DNA from: Flavobacteriales bacterium
GTDB lineage: Bacteria; Bacteroidota; Bacteroidia; Flavobacteriales; JASBRU01
Assembly: GCA_030149285.1 (NCBI GenBank)
Contig: JASBRU010000004.1
Coordinates: 186,001 to 250,000, forward strand
Direction of reading: 5' to 3'
Length of the DNA stretch: 64,000 bases
Shown here piece after piece: positions 1 to 7,548 of the stretch. The notes under the pieces are model-generated. The model had not been told where the DNA came from. It ran no database searches and worked only from the letters and a program-made list of their open reading frames with translations. Positions within the stretch are counted from its first letter, which is position 1. Each line of letters opens with the position of its first letter. The position numbers were made by a program, and so were the translations under genes.

Positions 1-290
1 TCTGTAATATCATCTCTATGAAAACCATGTTTCGCTAAAGATTTATCTAATGTAGCATCTCCATGAAGATAATAATGGCTAAAGAATTTTTCATTCTGCT
101 TATTTCCAATTCCTGTATCAAAAAGAATTAATCTATCTCCGTCTTCAATTAACATCAAGCGTAATGCCCAGTCACAAAGATTATTAGCATCGGCAGGATT
201 TGTTCTTTGCCATAAAGATTTTGGTACTACACCAAACATTGCTCCTCCGTCTAACTTAAAGAAGCCCGTTTCTATGGGATATATTTTCAT
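1..290 (-). CDS. MBL-fold metallohydrolase (partial, N-terminus only)
   Basis: The reading frame opens at an ATG at 290 and runs off the left edge after 96 codons, so the C-terminal part lies outside the window. The protein begins MKIYPIETGFFKLDGGAMFG and continues with LIEDGDRLILFDTGIGNKQ, then a segment ending KHGFHRDDIT. This order is typical of a Bacteroidota group of metallo-beta-lactamase-fold hydrolases, where the zinc motif HxHxDH would follow just beyond the visible end. The substrate cannot be told. A 21-bp near-perfect palindrome lies 9 bp upstream of the start. The call rests on recognising the N-terminal pattern; no metal ligand is visible in the retained part. Confidence 0.72.
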   Translation of the reverse strand, partial: MKIYPIETGFFKLDGGAMFGVVPKSLWQRTNPADANNLCDWALRLMLIEDGDRLILFDTGIGNKQNEKFFSHYYLHGDATLDKSLAKHGFHRDDIT

Positions 291-299
291 GAGATATGG

Positions 300-320
300 T
301 TTAGCGTTTGAAATGCTAAA
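300..320. promoter_or_regulatory. near-perfect palindrome upstream of the MBL-fold gene
   Basis: Arms TTTAGCGTTT (300-309) and AAATGCTAAA (311-320) are complementary at 9 of 10 positions around a single central base. It lies between the stop of the Nudix gene (358) and the ATG at 290. There is no T-run after it on the minus strand, so it looks more like a protein-binding operator than a terminator. Its function is inferred only from position and symmetry. Confidence 0.35.
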
Positions 321-357
321 CTAGCAGTTTTTAGTGGTTATTAAAAACTACTTTTCT

Positions 358-912
358 TTACTGCTTATCAATCAGTAATTTTAATTTCAATACTCCTGCA
401 ACACTTAAACTATCTCTTATTTCTCCCTTTATTACCATTTCATACAAATCATTAAAATGTAGTTTTTTAACAACTAGTTCTTCATTGCTATCAGGTTCGG
501 GTTCAAAAAAAGTTAAGTCTTTTGCTAAGTATATAATTGCTCTTTCATCAGAAACAGAATTACTCAAATCCATTTCCAAAATATTATCCCATTCTTTTGC
601 TACAATACCTACTTCTTCTCTCAATTCTCTTTTTGCAGATTCAATAGGATCAATACCTATTTTTCCTCCTCCTTCAGGTATTTCCCAACTATATTCTTTT
701 AATGGGTATCTATACTGGCCTACTATCCATGTATTATTATTTTCGTCTAGAGGAACTATACCTATTGCTAAATTTTTAAAATGGACTGTTCCATAAATTC
801 CTTTCTCTTTTCCCGGAGTTAAAACTTGAGCTTCTTTTACTTTTATCCAAGGATTATCATAAACCTCTTTTACTTCAAGGGTTTCCCATGGATTATCTTT
901 TTCGTTTACCAT
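358..912 (-). CDS. Nudix hydrolase (ADP-ribose pyrophosphatase-like)
   Basis: This 184-residue cytoplasmic protein is probably a hydrolase of a nucleoside diphosphate linked to another group, such as ADP-ribose. A Nudix box is visible at about residues 78-102: the PEGGG turn, then DPIESAKREL and REEVGI, which supply the metal-binding glutamates of the REUxEE core. The glutamate normally found before DP in this subfamily (GGxxxxE) is isoleucine here (KIGIDP), but the catalytic REL-REE part is intact. Upstream, WIVGQYRYPLKEYSWEIP is the usual strand before the box. The start overlaps the end of the preceding repeat-protein gene by 20 bp, so the two are probably co-transcribed. The family call is solid; the substrate is not known. 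Confidence 0.85.
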   Translation of the reverse strand: MVNEKDNPWETLEVKEVYDNPWIKVKEAQVLTPGKEKGIYGTVHFKNLAIGIVPLDENNNTWIVGQYRYPLKEYSWEIPEGGGKIGIDPIESAKRELREEVGIVAKEWDNILEMDLSNSVSDERAIIYLAKDLTFFEPEPDSNEELVVKKLHFNDLYEMVIKGEIRDSLSVAGVLKLKLLIDKQ

Positions 913-2407
913 TATCTACTTTTACTCCGTTATATCTTTTTTCTTCTCCGTTTTCGTATTCTATAGTTAAACTTACATCTCCATTCTTCCTGAATATAAT
1001 CCACTTTCCTTCTTTTACTCCGGAAACATAATTTTCAACTCTCCATTTTATTCCTGTTTCATAATAATACAAATGATACCCTTCTTTCAATCCATTTTGA
1101 AAAGTTCCTTCAAACCTTAATTGATCATTCCAAGTATAATACTGTTTCCAAACTCCATTTTTTTCTCCTTCTAAATAAGAACCTATTTCTCTATGATCAC
1201 CTACTTCATAAAACCATTCTCCTTCTCTAAAACCATCAATATATTCTCCTTTACTTATTACTTTTCCGGTATCATTATATTCAATAAAAATACCTTCTTC
1301 TTTTCCCTGAAAATATTCTTCTTCTCTCCAAGTATTTCCATTATCATAATACCAAACCCAAGAACCATCCGGTAAATCTCTCATGTAAGTACCTGTCTGT
1401 TCTATTTTTCCATTTAAATAATAATACTTCCAAACACCTACTTTTTCATCATTCTTATAACTTCCTTCTTTTTTTAACTCTCCTGTTGGATGATAATATT
1501 TCCATGGCCCTTGTTTTCTTCCAATATTATCATAAATCCCTTCTGATAATAATACCCCCATATCATATACCTTAGAGGCTACTACATTTCCTTCTTCATC
1601 AAACTCTCTATGCACACCATCTTCTACCCCATTTCTATAAGTACCCTCTGTTTTTATAGCAGAGCTTGTTTTATGTAAGGTTCTTCTAATATCTAATTTT
1701 GCTGCTTGACCTTGTTCTTCTTGTAAAACACCATTTATATATTTTTCCGATCGTACTAAACTTCCATTTCTATTATAATACTTAAAGTATCCATGCTTTA
1801 AATCATCTTTATAAGTACCTTCATTTTTTGTTTTTTTATTATCATAAAAAGTCATGAATAATCCTTGTTTTCTACCCTGATTATCCTTCCTATTTATTTT
1901 TTGCTGCTTGACTAATACTCCTGATTTATATGTGAGAACCGTTTGAATTTCTCCTTCTTGTGAATACTCAAATCCAATACCTGATTCTTTATCATTTTCA
2001 AACGGAACTTCTTTTCTAATACTTCCATCCAAATAATAATAATAACTCAGTCCTTCTTTTTTATCTTCTTCAAACTGTTCTATAGAAGTTATTACAGAAT
2101 CTTTATAATTCTTTTTTTCTCCATCTTTTTTACCTCTGCTATAAGTAATCTCTAATGTCAAATCTCCTTCTTCTCCATAAAATTTCCATACACCAGAAAG
2201 CTTATTGTTTTTTCTATTTCCTTCCGTTTTTATATTACCATTTTCATAGTAGCTTTTCCAGTACCCATTTGGAACCCCATTTACCAAATAACCTTCGCTA
2301 GATTTTTCTCCAGAATCATAATAATAAGTAGTAAGAGTAGAATCCTTTTGAGCAAAAAGAGAAGCAGAAATAAAGAGAACTAAAAGACAGATATAATATT
2401 TATTCAT
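893..2407 (-). CDS. secreted MORN/YwqK-like repeat protein
   Basis: This is a 504-residue exported protein. It has a signal peptide (residues 1-20, ending SLFAQ) followed by about 18 copies of a 20-25 residue unit of the type NGxxxxEGxYxxGxxxGxWxYY. Such repeats are found in MORN and YwqK-like proteins (often labelled 'toxin-antitoxin system YwqK family antitoxin', a misleading name) and form an extended beta-hairpin solenoid. There is no catalytic motif, no C-terminal sorting domain and no transmembrane segment besides the signal peptide, so it is likely periplasmic or surface-exposed. It sits directly upstream of the Nudix gene with a 20-bp overlap. Function unknown; a scaffold or adhesin-like role is only a guess. 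Confidence 0.8.
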   Translation of the reverse strand: MNKYYICLLVLFISASLFAQKDSTLTTYYYDSGEKSSEGYLVNGVPNGYWKSYYENGNIKTEGNRKNNKLSGVWKFYGEEGDLTLEITYSRGKKDGEKKNYKDSVITSIEQFEEDKKEGLSYYYYLDGSIRKEVPFENDKESGIGFEYSQEGEIQTVLTYKSGVLVKQQKINRKDNQGRKQGLFMTFYDNKKTKNEGTYKDDLKHGYFKYYNRNGSLVRSEKYINGVLQEEQGQAAKLDIRRTLHKTSSAIKTEGTYRNGVEDGVHREFDEEGNVVASKVYDMGVLLSEGIYDNIGRKQGPWKYYHPTGELKKEGSYKNDEKVGVWKYYYLNGKIEQTGTYMRDLPDGSWVWYYDNGNTWREEEYFQGKEEGIFIEYNDTGKVISKGEYIDGFREGEWFYEVGDHREIGSYLEGEKNGVWKQYYTWNDQLRFEGTFQNGLKEGYHLYYYETGIKWRVENYVSGVKEGKWIIFRKNGDVSLTIEYENGEEKRYNGVKVDNGKRKR

Positions 2408-2484
2408 TTTTCTTTTTAAAAGATTCTTTTAATAATGATAATAGTCGGTTAATAAAGTGTATAATATTATAGATACTTACTTGT

Positions 2485-2565
2485 AATAACCCTTTTTTAA
2501 TAATTACTAACAAGTTTTAACAAGGTATTATTTTGCAAAGTTCTGATAAATAACCCTTTTTTAAT
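2485..2565. repeat. 17-bp direct repeat pair
   Basis: AATAACCCTTTTTTAAT occurs exactly at 2485-2501 and 2549-2565, with starts 64 bp apart, upstream of the MORN-like gene (minus strand). The spacing is close to six helical turns, so both copies could face the same side of the helix. Possible operator pair; function unknown. Confidence 0.5.
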
Positions 2566-2673
2566 TTAATTAACATTTGTTAGTAAACGAAAATACGATT
2601 GTTTTTTGATTTCTTAAGAGTCAATTTTCTTCTTTTCTTGTTCATTAGTTGTAGTTAACTCAGTGTTAAGTTT

Positions 2674-2748
2674 CAATAAGTATTGTTGCAATTAATAATT
2701 AAAAAAAAGGATTAAATTTTCTTTTCAATTACACAACAATACTTGTTG
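2674..2748. repeat. spaced inverted repeat
   Basis: CAATAAGTATTGTTG (2674-2688) and CAACAATACTTGTTG (2734-2748) are reverse complements at 14 of 15 positions, with 45 bp between them. The right arm is itself palindromic (CAACA/TGTTG). No T-run follows either arm directly, so it may be a binding site or a long-loop hairpin between the two divergent genes. Confidence 0.45.
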
Positions 2749-2879
2749 TAATTAGACAAACAAAGAAGCTTATTTATTAACACAAAAATGGTTAATAGCT
2801 ACTCTCTCATTTTTAAATGATTACCCTAATGTTAATTGAATGTTGTTAATAAAGTTTAGCGTATTACTAATCCTTTCTA

Positions 2880-2887
2880 TATTTTTG
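2880..2887 (+). promoter_or_regulatory. -7 element for rpiB
   Basis: TATTTTTG matches the Bacteroidota -7 consensus TAnnTTTG and lies 24 nt before the chosen rpiB ATG at 2912. This also argues against the longer in-frame start at 2840, which would lie upstream of the promoter. Confidence 0.5.
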
Positions 2888-2911
2888 TATTGCATAAAAA
2901 ATCAAGCACTT

Positions 2912-3340
2912 ATGAAAATAGCAATTGGGGCAGATCATGCCGGGTTTGAATACAAAGAACAAATAATCAATCATTTAAAGAAAAAAGGATTTGAAGTAAA
3001 AGACTTTGGTGCTTACTCTGAAGAGAGTGTAGATTATCCTGACTTTGCTCATCCAGTTTGTAAAGCTATTGAAAATAATGAGTTTGATCAAGGTGTATTA
3101 ATATGTGGTAGCGGAAACGGCATAAGTATAAGCGCAAATAAGCATCAAGGTATACGTTCTGCAATATGTTGGAATGCAACTATAACAGAACTTGCTCGTC
3201 AACATAATAATGCAAACGTACTTACACTTCCTGCACGATTTATATCTATTGAAGAGGCATTAAATTTTGTAGATATATTTTTTAGTACAGAGTTTGAAGG
3301 GGGAAGACACGAAAGAAGAGTGAATAAAATACCTTGTTAA
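2912..3340 (+). CDS. rpiB: ribose-5-phosphate isomerase B
   Basis: This enzyme interconverts ribose 5-phosphate and ribulose 5-phosphate in the pentose phosphate pathway, in the cytoplasm. I chose the start MKIAIGADHAGFEYK at 2912, giving 142 residues, the usual length for RpiB. A longer in-frame start at 2840 would add a hydrophobic tail-like segment not found in the family. Visible motifs are GADHAG near the N-terminus, DYPDFA, and LICGSGNGISI, which corresponds to the catalytic cysteine and phosphate-binding loop (CGTGxG in most members). The end has the usual RHxRRVxKI-type sequence. The M28 peptidase gene follows 10 bp downstream. Confidence 0.95.
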   Translation: MKIAIGADHAGFEYKEQIINHLKKKGFEVKDFGAYSEESVDYPDFAHPVCKAIENNEFDQGVLICGSGNGISISANKHQGIRSAICWNATITELARQHNNANVLTLPARFISIEEALNFVDIFFSTEFEGGRHERRVNKIPC

Positions 3341-3350
3341 AAAAATAAAA

Positions 3351-4925
3351 ATGAAAAAGACATTTAGTTTATTAGCGGCAATCGCATTAGCATTTAATGT
3401 ATATGCGCAAGATTCATTAGCCGTTAAATATGCATCAACAATTACTGTTGAAGATTTAGAAAAATATTTAACCGTTTTAGCATCTGATGATTTTGAAGGA
3501 AGAGAAACCGGATATCAAGGGCAAAAAATGGCTGCAGAATACTTAGCAAATCATTTCGAGTCAATAGGAATACCTCCTTATATAGATAAAACGTATTACC
3601 AAGACTTTGGCTTATCTGTAGTAAAAGTAGAAAAGGCGGAGCTGACAATAGGAGAAAAAAAATATGCTTTTACTGAGGACTTTTATTTTTTCCCTGACTT
3701 TGGAAAAGCAAGTTCGGCAGATATAAAAATTAATGAGCTTGTGTTTTTGGGTTACGGAATTGAGTCTGAAAACTATAATGACTATGAAGATATTGATGAT
3801 TTAAGTGGGAAAACTGTTTTTATTATTGGAGGAGAACCGAAAAATAAAAAAGGCGAATACTATGTATCTAAATCAACAGAAAAATCAGAATGGAGTTCAG
3901 TTAAAAAGAAAGTAGCACATGCAAAAGAAAAGGGAGCAACAACTGTAATTGTTTATGACGAAGACGTAGTTACAAAATTATCTGGATTTAAACACTACTT
4001 ACTAAAAGAGACAGCAACCCTAAAAGAAGTAGAAGAAGAGAATAAAAAGATAAACACTTTATATGTAGACAAAAGCTTAGCAGATGCTATTATAGAAAGT
4101 TCTTCAAGCAAGAAAAACTTAGAGAAGCTAATAAGCAAGATTAATAAAAAAGGAAAACCAAGAAGTGAACAGTTTGAGTTTAAAGCAAGTTATGTAAGAA
4201 AAATGAGCCTAAAAAGACAGTCTGGAGAGAATGTGTTGGGCTACATAGAAGGAACAGATTTAAAAGATGAGTTGCTTATCATTACAGCACATTATGATCA
4301 TATAGGAATGCATGACGGTGAAGTATTTAATGGAGCGGATGATGATGGCTCAGGGACATCAGCGATTATGGAAATAGCCCAAGCTTTTATGGAAGCAAAA
4401 GCTGAAGGAAATGGGCCGAGAAGAAGCATTTTAATTATGCCGGTATCAGGAGAAGAAAAAGGACTTTTAGGGTCTAGCTTCTATTCGGATAACCCAGTTT
4501 ATCCTCTTGAAAATACAGTAGCAAATCTAAACATCGACATGATTGGTCGTATTGATGATAGACATGATGACGGTAACTATGTATATTTAATAGGCTCAGA
4601 TAAATTGAGTTCAGAATTACACCTGATTAGTGAAAATGCTAATGATATGTATATAGGTACAGAGTTAGACTACACTTATAATGACCCTAAAGACCCAAAT
4701 AGATACTACTACAGATCAGACCATTATAATTTTGCAAAACATGGCATACCTGTAATTTTCTATTTTAATGGTACTCATGATGATTATCACAAGGCCTCTG
4801 ATACAATAGAAAAAATTGATTTTGATAAAATGGAGAGAATTACAAGACTAGTTTTTTATACTGCTTGGGATATAGCCAACAGAGATAAAAGACCTGTTGT
4901 AGATAAAGAAAATGACTTTGAGTAA
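3351..4925 (+). CDS. secreted M28-family zinc metallopeptidase
   Basis: This is a 524-residue exported aminopeptidase-like protein. A signal peptide covers residues 1-19 (ending VYAQ). The middle region, about 125-260, resembles a protease-associated domain insertion. The M28 catalytic domain follows with the expected ligands in order: AHYDHIG (His), GADDDGSG (bridging Asp), SGEEKGLLGS (general base and ligand Glu), NIDMIGR (Asp) and a final His in the region of FNGTHDDYHKASDT. The lysine-rich stretch at about 215-260 is unusually charged. The gene probably shares a transcript with rpiB (10-bp gap) and ends at a strong terminator. The peptide substrate is unknown. Confidence 0.92.
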   Translation: MKKTFSLLAAIALAFNVYAQDSLAVKYASTITVEDLEKYLTVLASDDFEGRETGYQGQKMAAEYLANHFESIGIPPYIDKTYYQDFGLSVVKVEKAELTIGEKKYAFTEDFYFFPDFGKASSADIKINELVFLGYGIESENYNDYEDIDDLSGKTVFIIGGEPKNKKGEYYVSKSTEKSEWSSVKKKVAHAKEKGATTVIVYDEDVVTKLSGFKHYLLKETATLKEVEEENKKINTLYVDKSLADAIIESSSSKKNLEKLISKINKKGKPRSEQFEFKASYVRKMSLKRQSGENVLGYIEGTDLKDELLIITAHYDHIGMHDGEVFNGADDDGSGTSAIMEIAQAFMEAKAEGNGPRRSILIMPVSGEEKGLLGSSFYSDNPVYPLENTVANLNIDMIGRIDDRHDDGNYVYLIGSDKLSSELHLISENANDMYIGTELDYTYNDPKDPNRYYYRSDHYNFAKHGIPVIFYFNGTHDDYHKASDTIEKIDFDKMERITRLVFYTAWDIANRDKRPVVDKENDFE

Positions 4926-4927
4926 AT

Positions 4928-4956
4928 AAAAAAGCCCCTTAATAGGGGCTTTTTTT
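4928..4956. terminator. bidirectional intrinsic terminator
   Basis: Stem AGCCCCT/AGGGGCT with loop TAATA is followed by seven or more T on the plus strand and preceded by a run of A. It can therefore serve both the M28 gene and the convergent dehydrogenase gene. Confidence 0.85.
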
Positions 4957-4979
4957 ATGTATATAATCTTTAACAAAGA

Positions 4980-6524
4980 TTATAATTCAAATTTAATTCC
5001 TTGGGCTAAAGGAAGCTCGGTACTATAGTTAATAGTGTTTGTTTGACGACGCATGTATACTTTCCATGCATCAGAACCAGACTCTCTACCTCCACCGGTT
5101 TCTTTTTCACCACCAAAAGCACCGCCAATTTCTGCACCAGAAGTACCGATGTTTACATTAGCTATACCGCAGTCAGATCCATTAGTAGAGAGGAATAATT
5201 CTGCCTCACGCATATTGGTTGTCATAATAGCAGAAGATAAACCTTGCACTACTCCATTTTGCATAGCAATTGCTTCATCTAAATCATTATACTTCATTAA
5301 ATAAAGTATTGGTGCAAATGTTTCGTGTTGTACAATTTCGTAGTTATTTTCAGCTTCTGCAATAGCAGGCTTTACATAAGTACCGCTTTCATAACCTTCA
5401 CCTTCCAAAACACCACCTTCAACAATAATATTACCACCTTCTTTTTTAACTTGCTCTAAAGCATTTAAGTAATTATTTACTGCGTCTTTATCAATTAATG
5501 GCCCTACATGATTGCTTTCATCTAAAGGGTTACCAATGCTTAATTGCTTGTATGCAGAAACCAAACGGTCTTTAACAGTATCATAAATACTTTCGTGAAT
5601 TATTAATCTTCTTGTGGAAGTACAACGTTGGCCACAAGTACCTACGGCGCCAAATGCAGCCCCTATAGTGGTCATATCTAAATCAGCTTCAGGAGTAATA
5701 ATAATAGCATTATTACCACCAAGCTCCAATAAGCTTTTTCCGAAACGTTCAGCAACTTTAGCACCAACAATTCTACCCATGCGGATAGAGCCAGTAGCAG
5801 AAACTAAAGGAACACGTTTATCTGCAGTCATTAATTCGCCAACTTTATAATCTCCATTTACAATACAAGAAAGACCTTCAGGTAAATTGTTTTCTGCAAA
5901 AACCTCAGCAGCTATTTTTTGACAAGCAACAGAGCACAAAGGCACTTTTTCGCTAGGTTTCCATACGCATACATCGCCACAAACCCATGCTAAAGCAGTG
6001 TTCCAGCACCACACAGCCACTGGGAAGTTAAATGCAGAGATAATACCCACAATACCTAATGAGTGGTATTGTTCATACATACGGTGCATAGGGCGCTCTG
6101 AGTGCATAGTTAAACCATGTAACTGACGAGAAAGACCAACAGCAAAGTCACAGATGTCTATCATTTCTTGTACTTCACCCAGACCTTCTTGGTAAGATTT
6201 ACCCATTTCGTAAGAAACAAGCTTACCTAATGCCTCTTTGTATTCTCTAAGTTTTACTCCAAACTGACGAACAACTTCTCCTCTTTGCGGAGCAGGAACA
6301 TTTCGCCAGTGTTTAAAAGCTTTTTCAGCTTCTTCTAGTACTTTATTATAATCTTGTTCAGAAGCACCGGTTACTTTTCCAATCAACTTTCCGTCCACCG
6401 GAGAGTAAGACTCTATCATTTCACCATCGCCCTTAAGCCATACATTACCGGTTGATACACCGCTGTTTACATCGCTTAAACCTAATTTATTTAATGCTTC
6501 TTTAATACCGTAATCAGTTGTCAT
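4980..6524 (-). CDS. amaB: ALDH7-type aldehyde dehydrogenase (L-aminoadipate-semialdehyde dehydrogenase-like)
   Basis: This 514-residue NAD-dependent aldehyde dehydrogenase belongs to the antiquitin/ALDH7 group, which oxidises alpha-aminoadipate semialdehyde in lysine breakdown. The NAD-binding segment (ISAFNFPVAVWCWNTALA, then WKPSEK) and SATGSIRMG are present. The catalytic pair is clear: Glu in LLELGGNN near residue 268 and Cys in GTCGQRCTSTRR near residue 300. The FGxxCG-type order of this motif and the sequence around it fit ALDH7 better than betaine or succinate-semialdehyde dehydrogenases. A TAnnTTTG element ends 4 nt before the ATG, suggesting a leaderless transcript. The gene stands alone between convergent and divergent neighbours. 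Substrate assignment is by subfamily resemblance. Confidence 0.88.
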   Translation of the reverse strand: MTTDYGIKEALNKLGLSDVNSGVSTGNVWLKGDGEMIESYSPVDGKLIGKVTGASEQDYNKVLEEAEKAFKHWRNVPAPQRGEVVRQFGVKLREYKEALGKLVSYEMGKSYQEGLGEVQEMIDICDFAVGLSRQLHGLTMHSERPMHRMYEQYHSLGIVGIISAFNFPVAVWCWNTALAWVCGDVCVWKPSEKVPLCSVACQKIAAEVFAENNLPEGLSCIVNGDYKVGELMTADKRVPLVSATGSIRMGRIVGAKVAERFGKSLLELGGNNAIIITPEADLDMTTIGAAFGAVGTCGQRCTSTRRLIIHESIYDTVKDRLVSAYKQLSIGNPLDESNHVGPLIDKDAVNNYLNALEQVKKEGGNIIVEGGVLEGEGYESGTYVKPAIAEAENNYEIVQHETFAPILYLMKYNDLDEAIAMQNGVVQGLSSAIMTTNMREAELFLSTNGSDCGIANVNIGTSGAEIGGAFGGEKETGGGRESGSDAWKVYMRRQTNTINYSTELPLAQGIKFEL

Positions 6525-6528
6525 AACT

Positions 6529-6536
6529 CAAATTTA
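6529..6536 (-). promoter_or_regulatory. -7 element 4 nt from the amaB start
   Basis: On the minus strand TAAATTTG ends 4 nt before the ATG at 6524. A second match, TACTTTTG, lies further upstream (6560-6553). Use of the nearer element would give an mRNA starting at or within a base or two of the ATG. Confidence 0.55.
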
Positions 6537-6589
6537 GTTTAGATTTGATAAGCAAAAGTAGCAATATAATATAGACTAGAAAGCCCAAA

Positions 6590-6961
6590 ATGGAACTAAA
6601 AATTACCCCAATTACAAAGCTTGGAGAAAATGAGTTTGGAAAAACATTTGAATTTACCACTAGGGCTACAAAAGGCTATTTATTGGCCTATAGAAAAGCA
6701 GGCTCAGTAAGTGGCAACCATTATCATGAAGGGAAAAGCGAAGGTAAAAACCCAGAGCAGCTAATTTTAGTTTCGGGCGAAGCAGAGATTTATGGTAGAG
6801 ATATAAATACCGGAAAAGAATTGAAGGAAAAAGTAAGCGCCCCAACACTCATAAGTATAGGAGCGTATATATTACATACAGTAACAGCAATTACTGATAT
6901 CAGCTTTTTTGAATTAAACTCATTGGAAGAGCATAAAGCAGATACTAAATACCCAGATTAA
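6590..6961 (+). CDS. small cupin-domain protein
   Basis: This 123-residue cytoplasmic protein is predicted to form a single cupin barrel. The first cupin motif appears as SGNHYHEGKSEGKNPEQ, with two His and a Glu in the positions of metal ligands, and the second as ISIGAYILHTVTAI with one His. It is most like the stand-alone cupins related to WxcM/QdtA sugar ketoisomerases, but there is no sugar-nucleotide gene nearby, so the reaction cannot be named. It is divergent from amaB and is followed after 11 bp by a small outer-membrane-like gene. Confidence 0.7.
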   Translation: MELKITPITKLGENEFGKTFEFTTRATKGYLLAYRKAGSVSGNHYHEGKSEGKNPEQLILVSGEAEIYGRDINTGKELKEKVSAPTLISIGAYILHTVTAITDISFFELNSLEEHKADTKYPD

Positions 6962-6972
6962 TAATAATACAT

Positions 6973-7491
6973 ATGATAAAGCCTACACTGTTTTTCTTTT
7001 TAATAAGCCTTTTGAGTATGAATGTAAGTGCTCAATTGAAAAGGAATGAATTGAAAACACACCCATATATAGTTTTTGGAGAACTAAACCTCACGTATGA
7101 GCGAATTTTAAATCCAAAACTATCAATAGAAGGAACAATATCGAATAGCAACTACATTATAGAGCCAACATGGGATAACGTTATTGATTGTGCATCCATA
7201 AACCTGAGGTATTACTTTAAACCAAGAACCTATGCTGATAGCTTTTTTGGAAGCGTATATACCAAATACACAAAAGAAAGAGGAGACTATAAAGATGTCA
7301 TTGCTTCGGGCTTAATGCTTGGCTATAAGTATGCTTTTAAGTTTGGATTGATAGTAGAATTATATGGCGGGCTAGGAGCTATTTATATTAAAAGGGGAGA
7401 AAGAGACAATGATGAAGATGTTCACTTTCCTGGAGCAATTTTTCACGATATAGATATTAACGGAAGCTTTAATTTAGGCTACCGATTTTAA
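6973..7491 (+). CDS. small outer-membrane beta-barrel-like protein
   Basis: This 172-residue protein has a signal peptide (residues 1-20, ending VSAQ). Short amphipathic strands follow (TYERILNPKLSIEG, INLRYYF, LMLGYKYAF, GSFNLGYRF), and the chain ends in aromatic Phe, as outer-membrane barrels do. The pattern resembles DUF3575-type proteins of Bacteroidota. It is probably co-transcribed with the cupin gene 11 bp upstream. No function can be assigned. Confidence 0.65.
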   Translation: MIKPTLFFFLISLLSMNVSAQLKRNELKTHPYIVFGELNLTYERILNPKLSIEGTISNSNYIIEPTWDNVIDCASINLRYYFKPRTYADSFFGSVYTKYTKERGDYKDVIASGLMLGYKYAFKFGLIVELYGGLGAIYIKRGERDNDEDVHFPGAIFHDIDINGSFNLGYRF

Positions 7492-7498
7492 ATAAAAA

Positions 7499-7528
7499 AG
7501 CCCCTATTATAAAATAACAGAGGCTTTA
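7499..7528. terminator. weak terminator hairpin
   Basis: Arms AGCCCCT and AGAGGCT pair with one mismatch around a 13-nt loop, preceded by an A-run. It lies between two convergent genes. It is weaker than the other terminators in the window. Confidence 0.4.
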
Positions 7529-7548
7529 AGGATTACTTAAAAATCGTT

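Larger units (their letters stand above)
2408..2911. other. 504-bp intergenic region with repeats
   Basis: This AT-rich stretch lies between the divergently transcribed repeat-protein gene and rpiB. No ORF is convincing. It contains a 17-bp exact direct repeat (AATAACCCTTTTTTAAT at 2485-2501 and 2549-2565). It also contains a 15-bp inverted repeat matching at 14 positions (CAATAAGTATTGTTG at 2674-2688, CAACAATACTTGTTG at 2734-2748). The rpiB -7 element lies at its right end. Confidence 0.6.

Noticed and set aside
893-2407. YwqK 'antitoxin' reading of the MORN-like protein as part of a toxin-antitoxin system
   Set aside because: The protein has a signal peptide and no toxin gene lies next to it; the label comes from database naming of the repeat.
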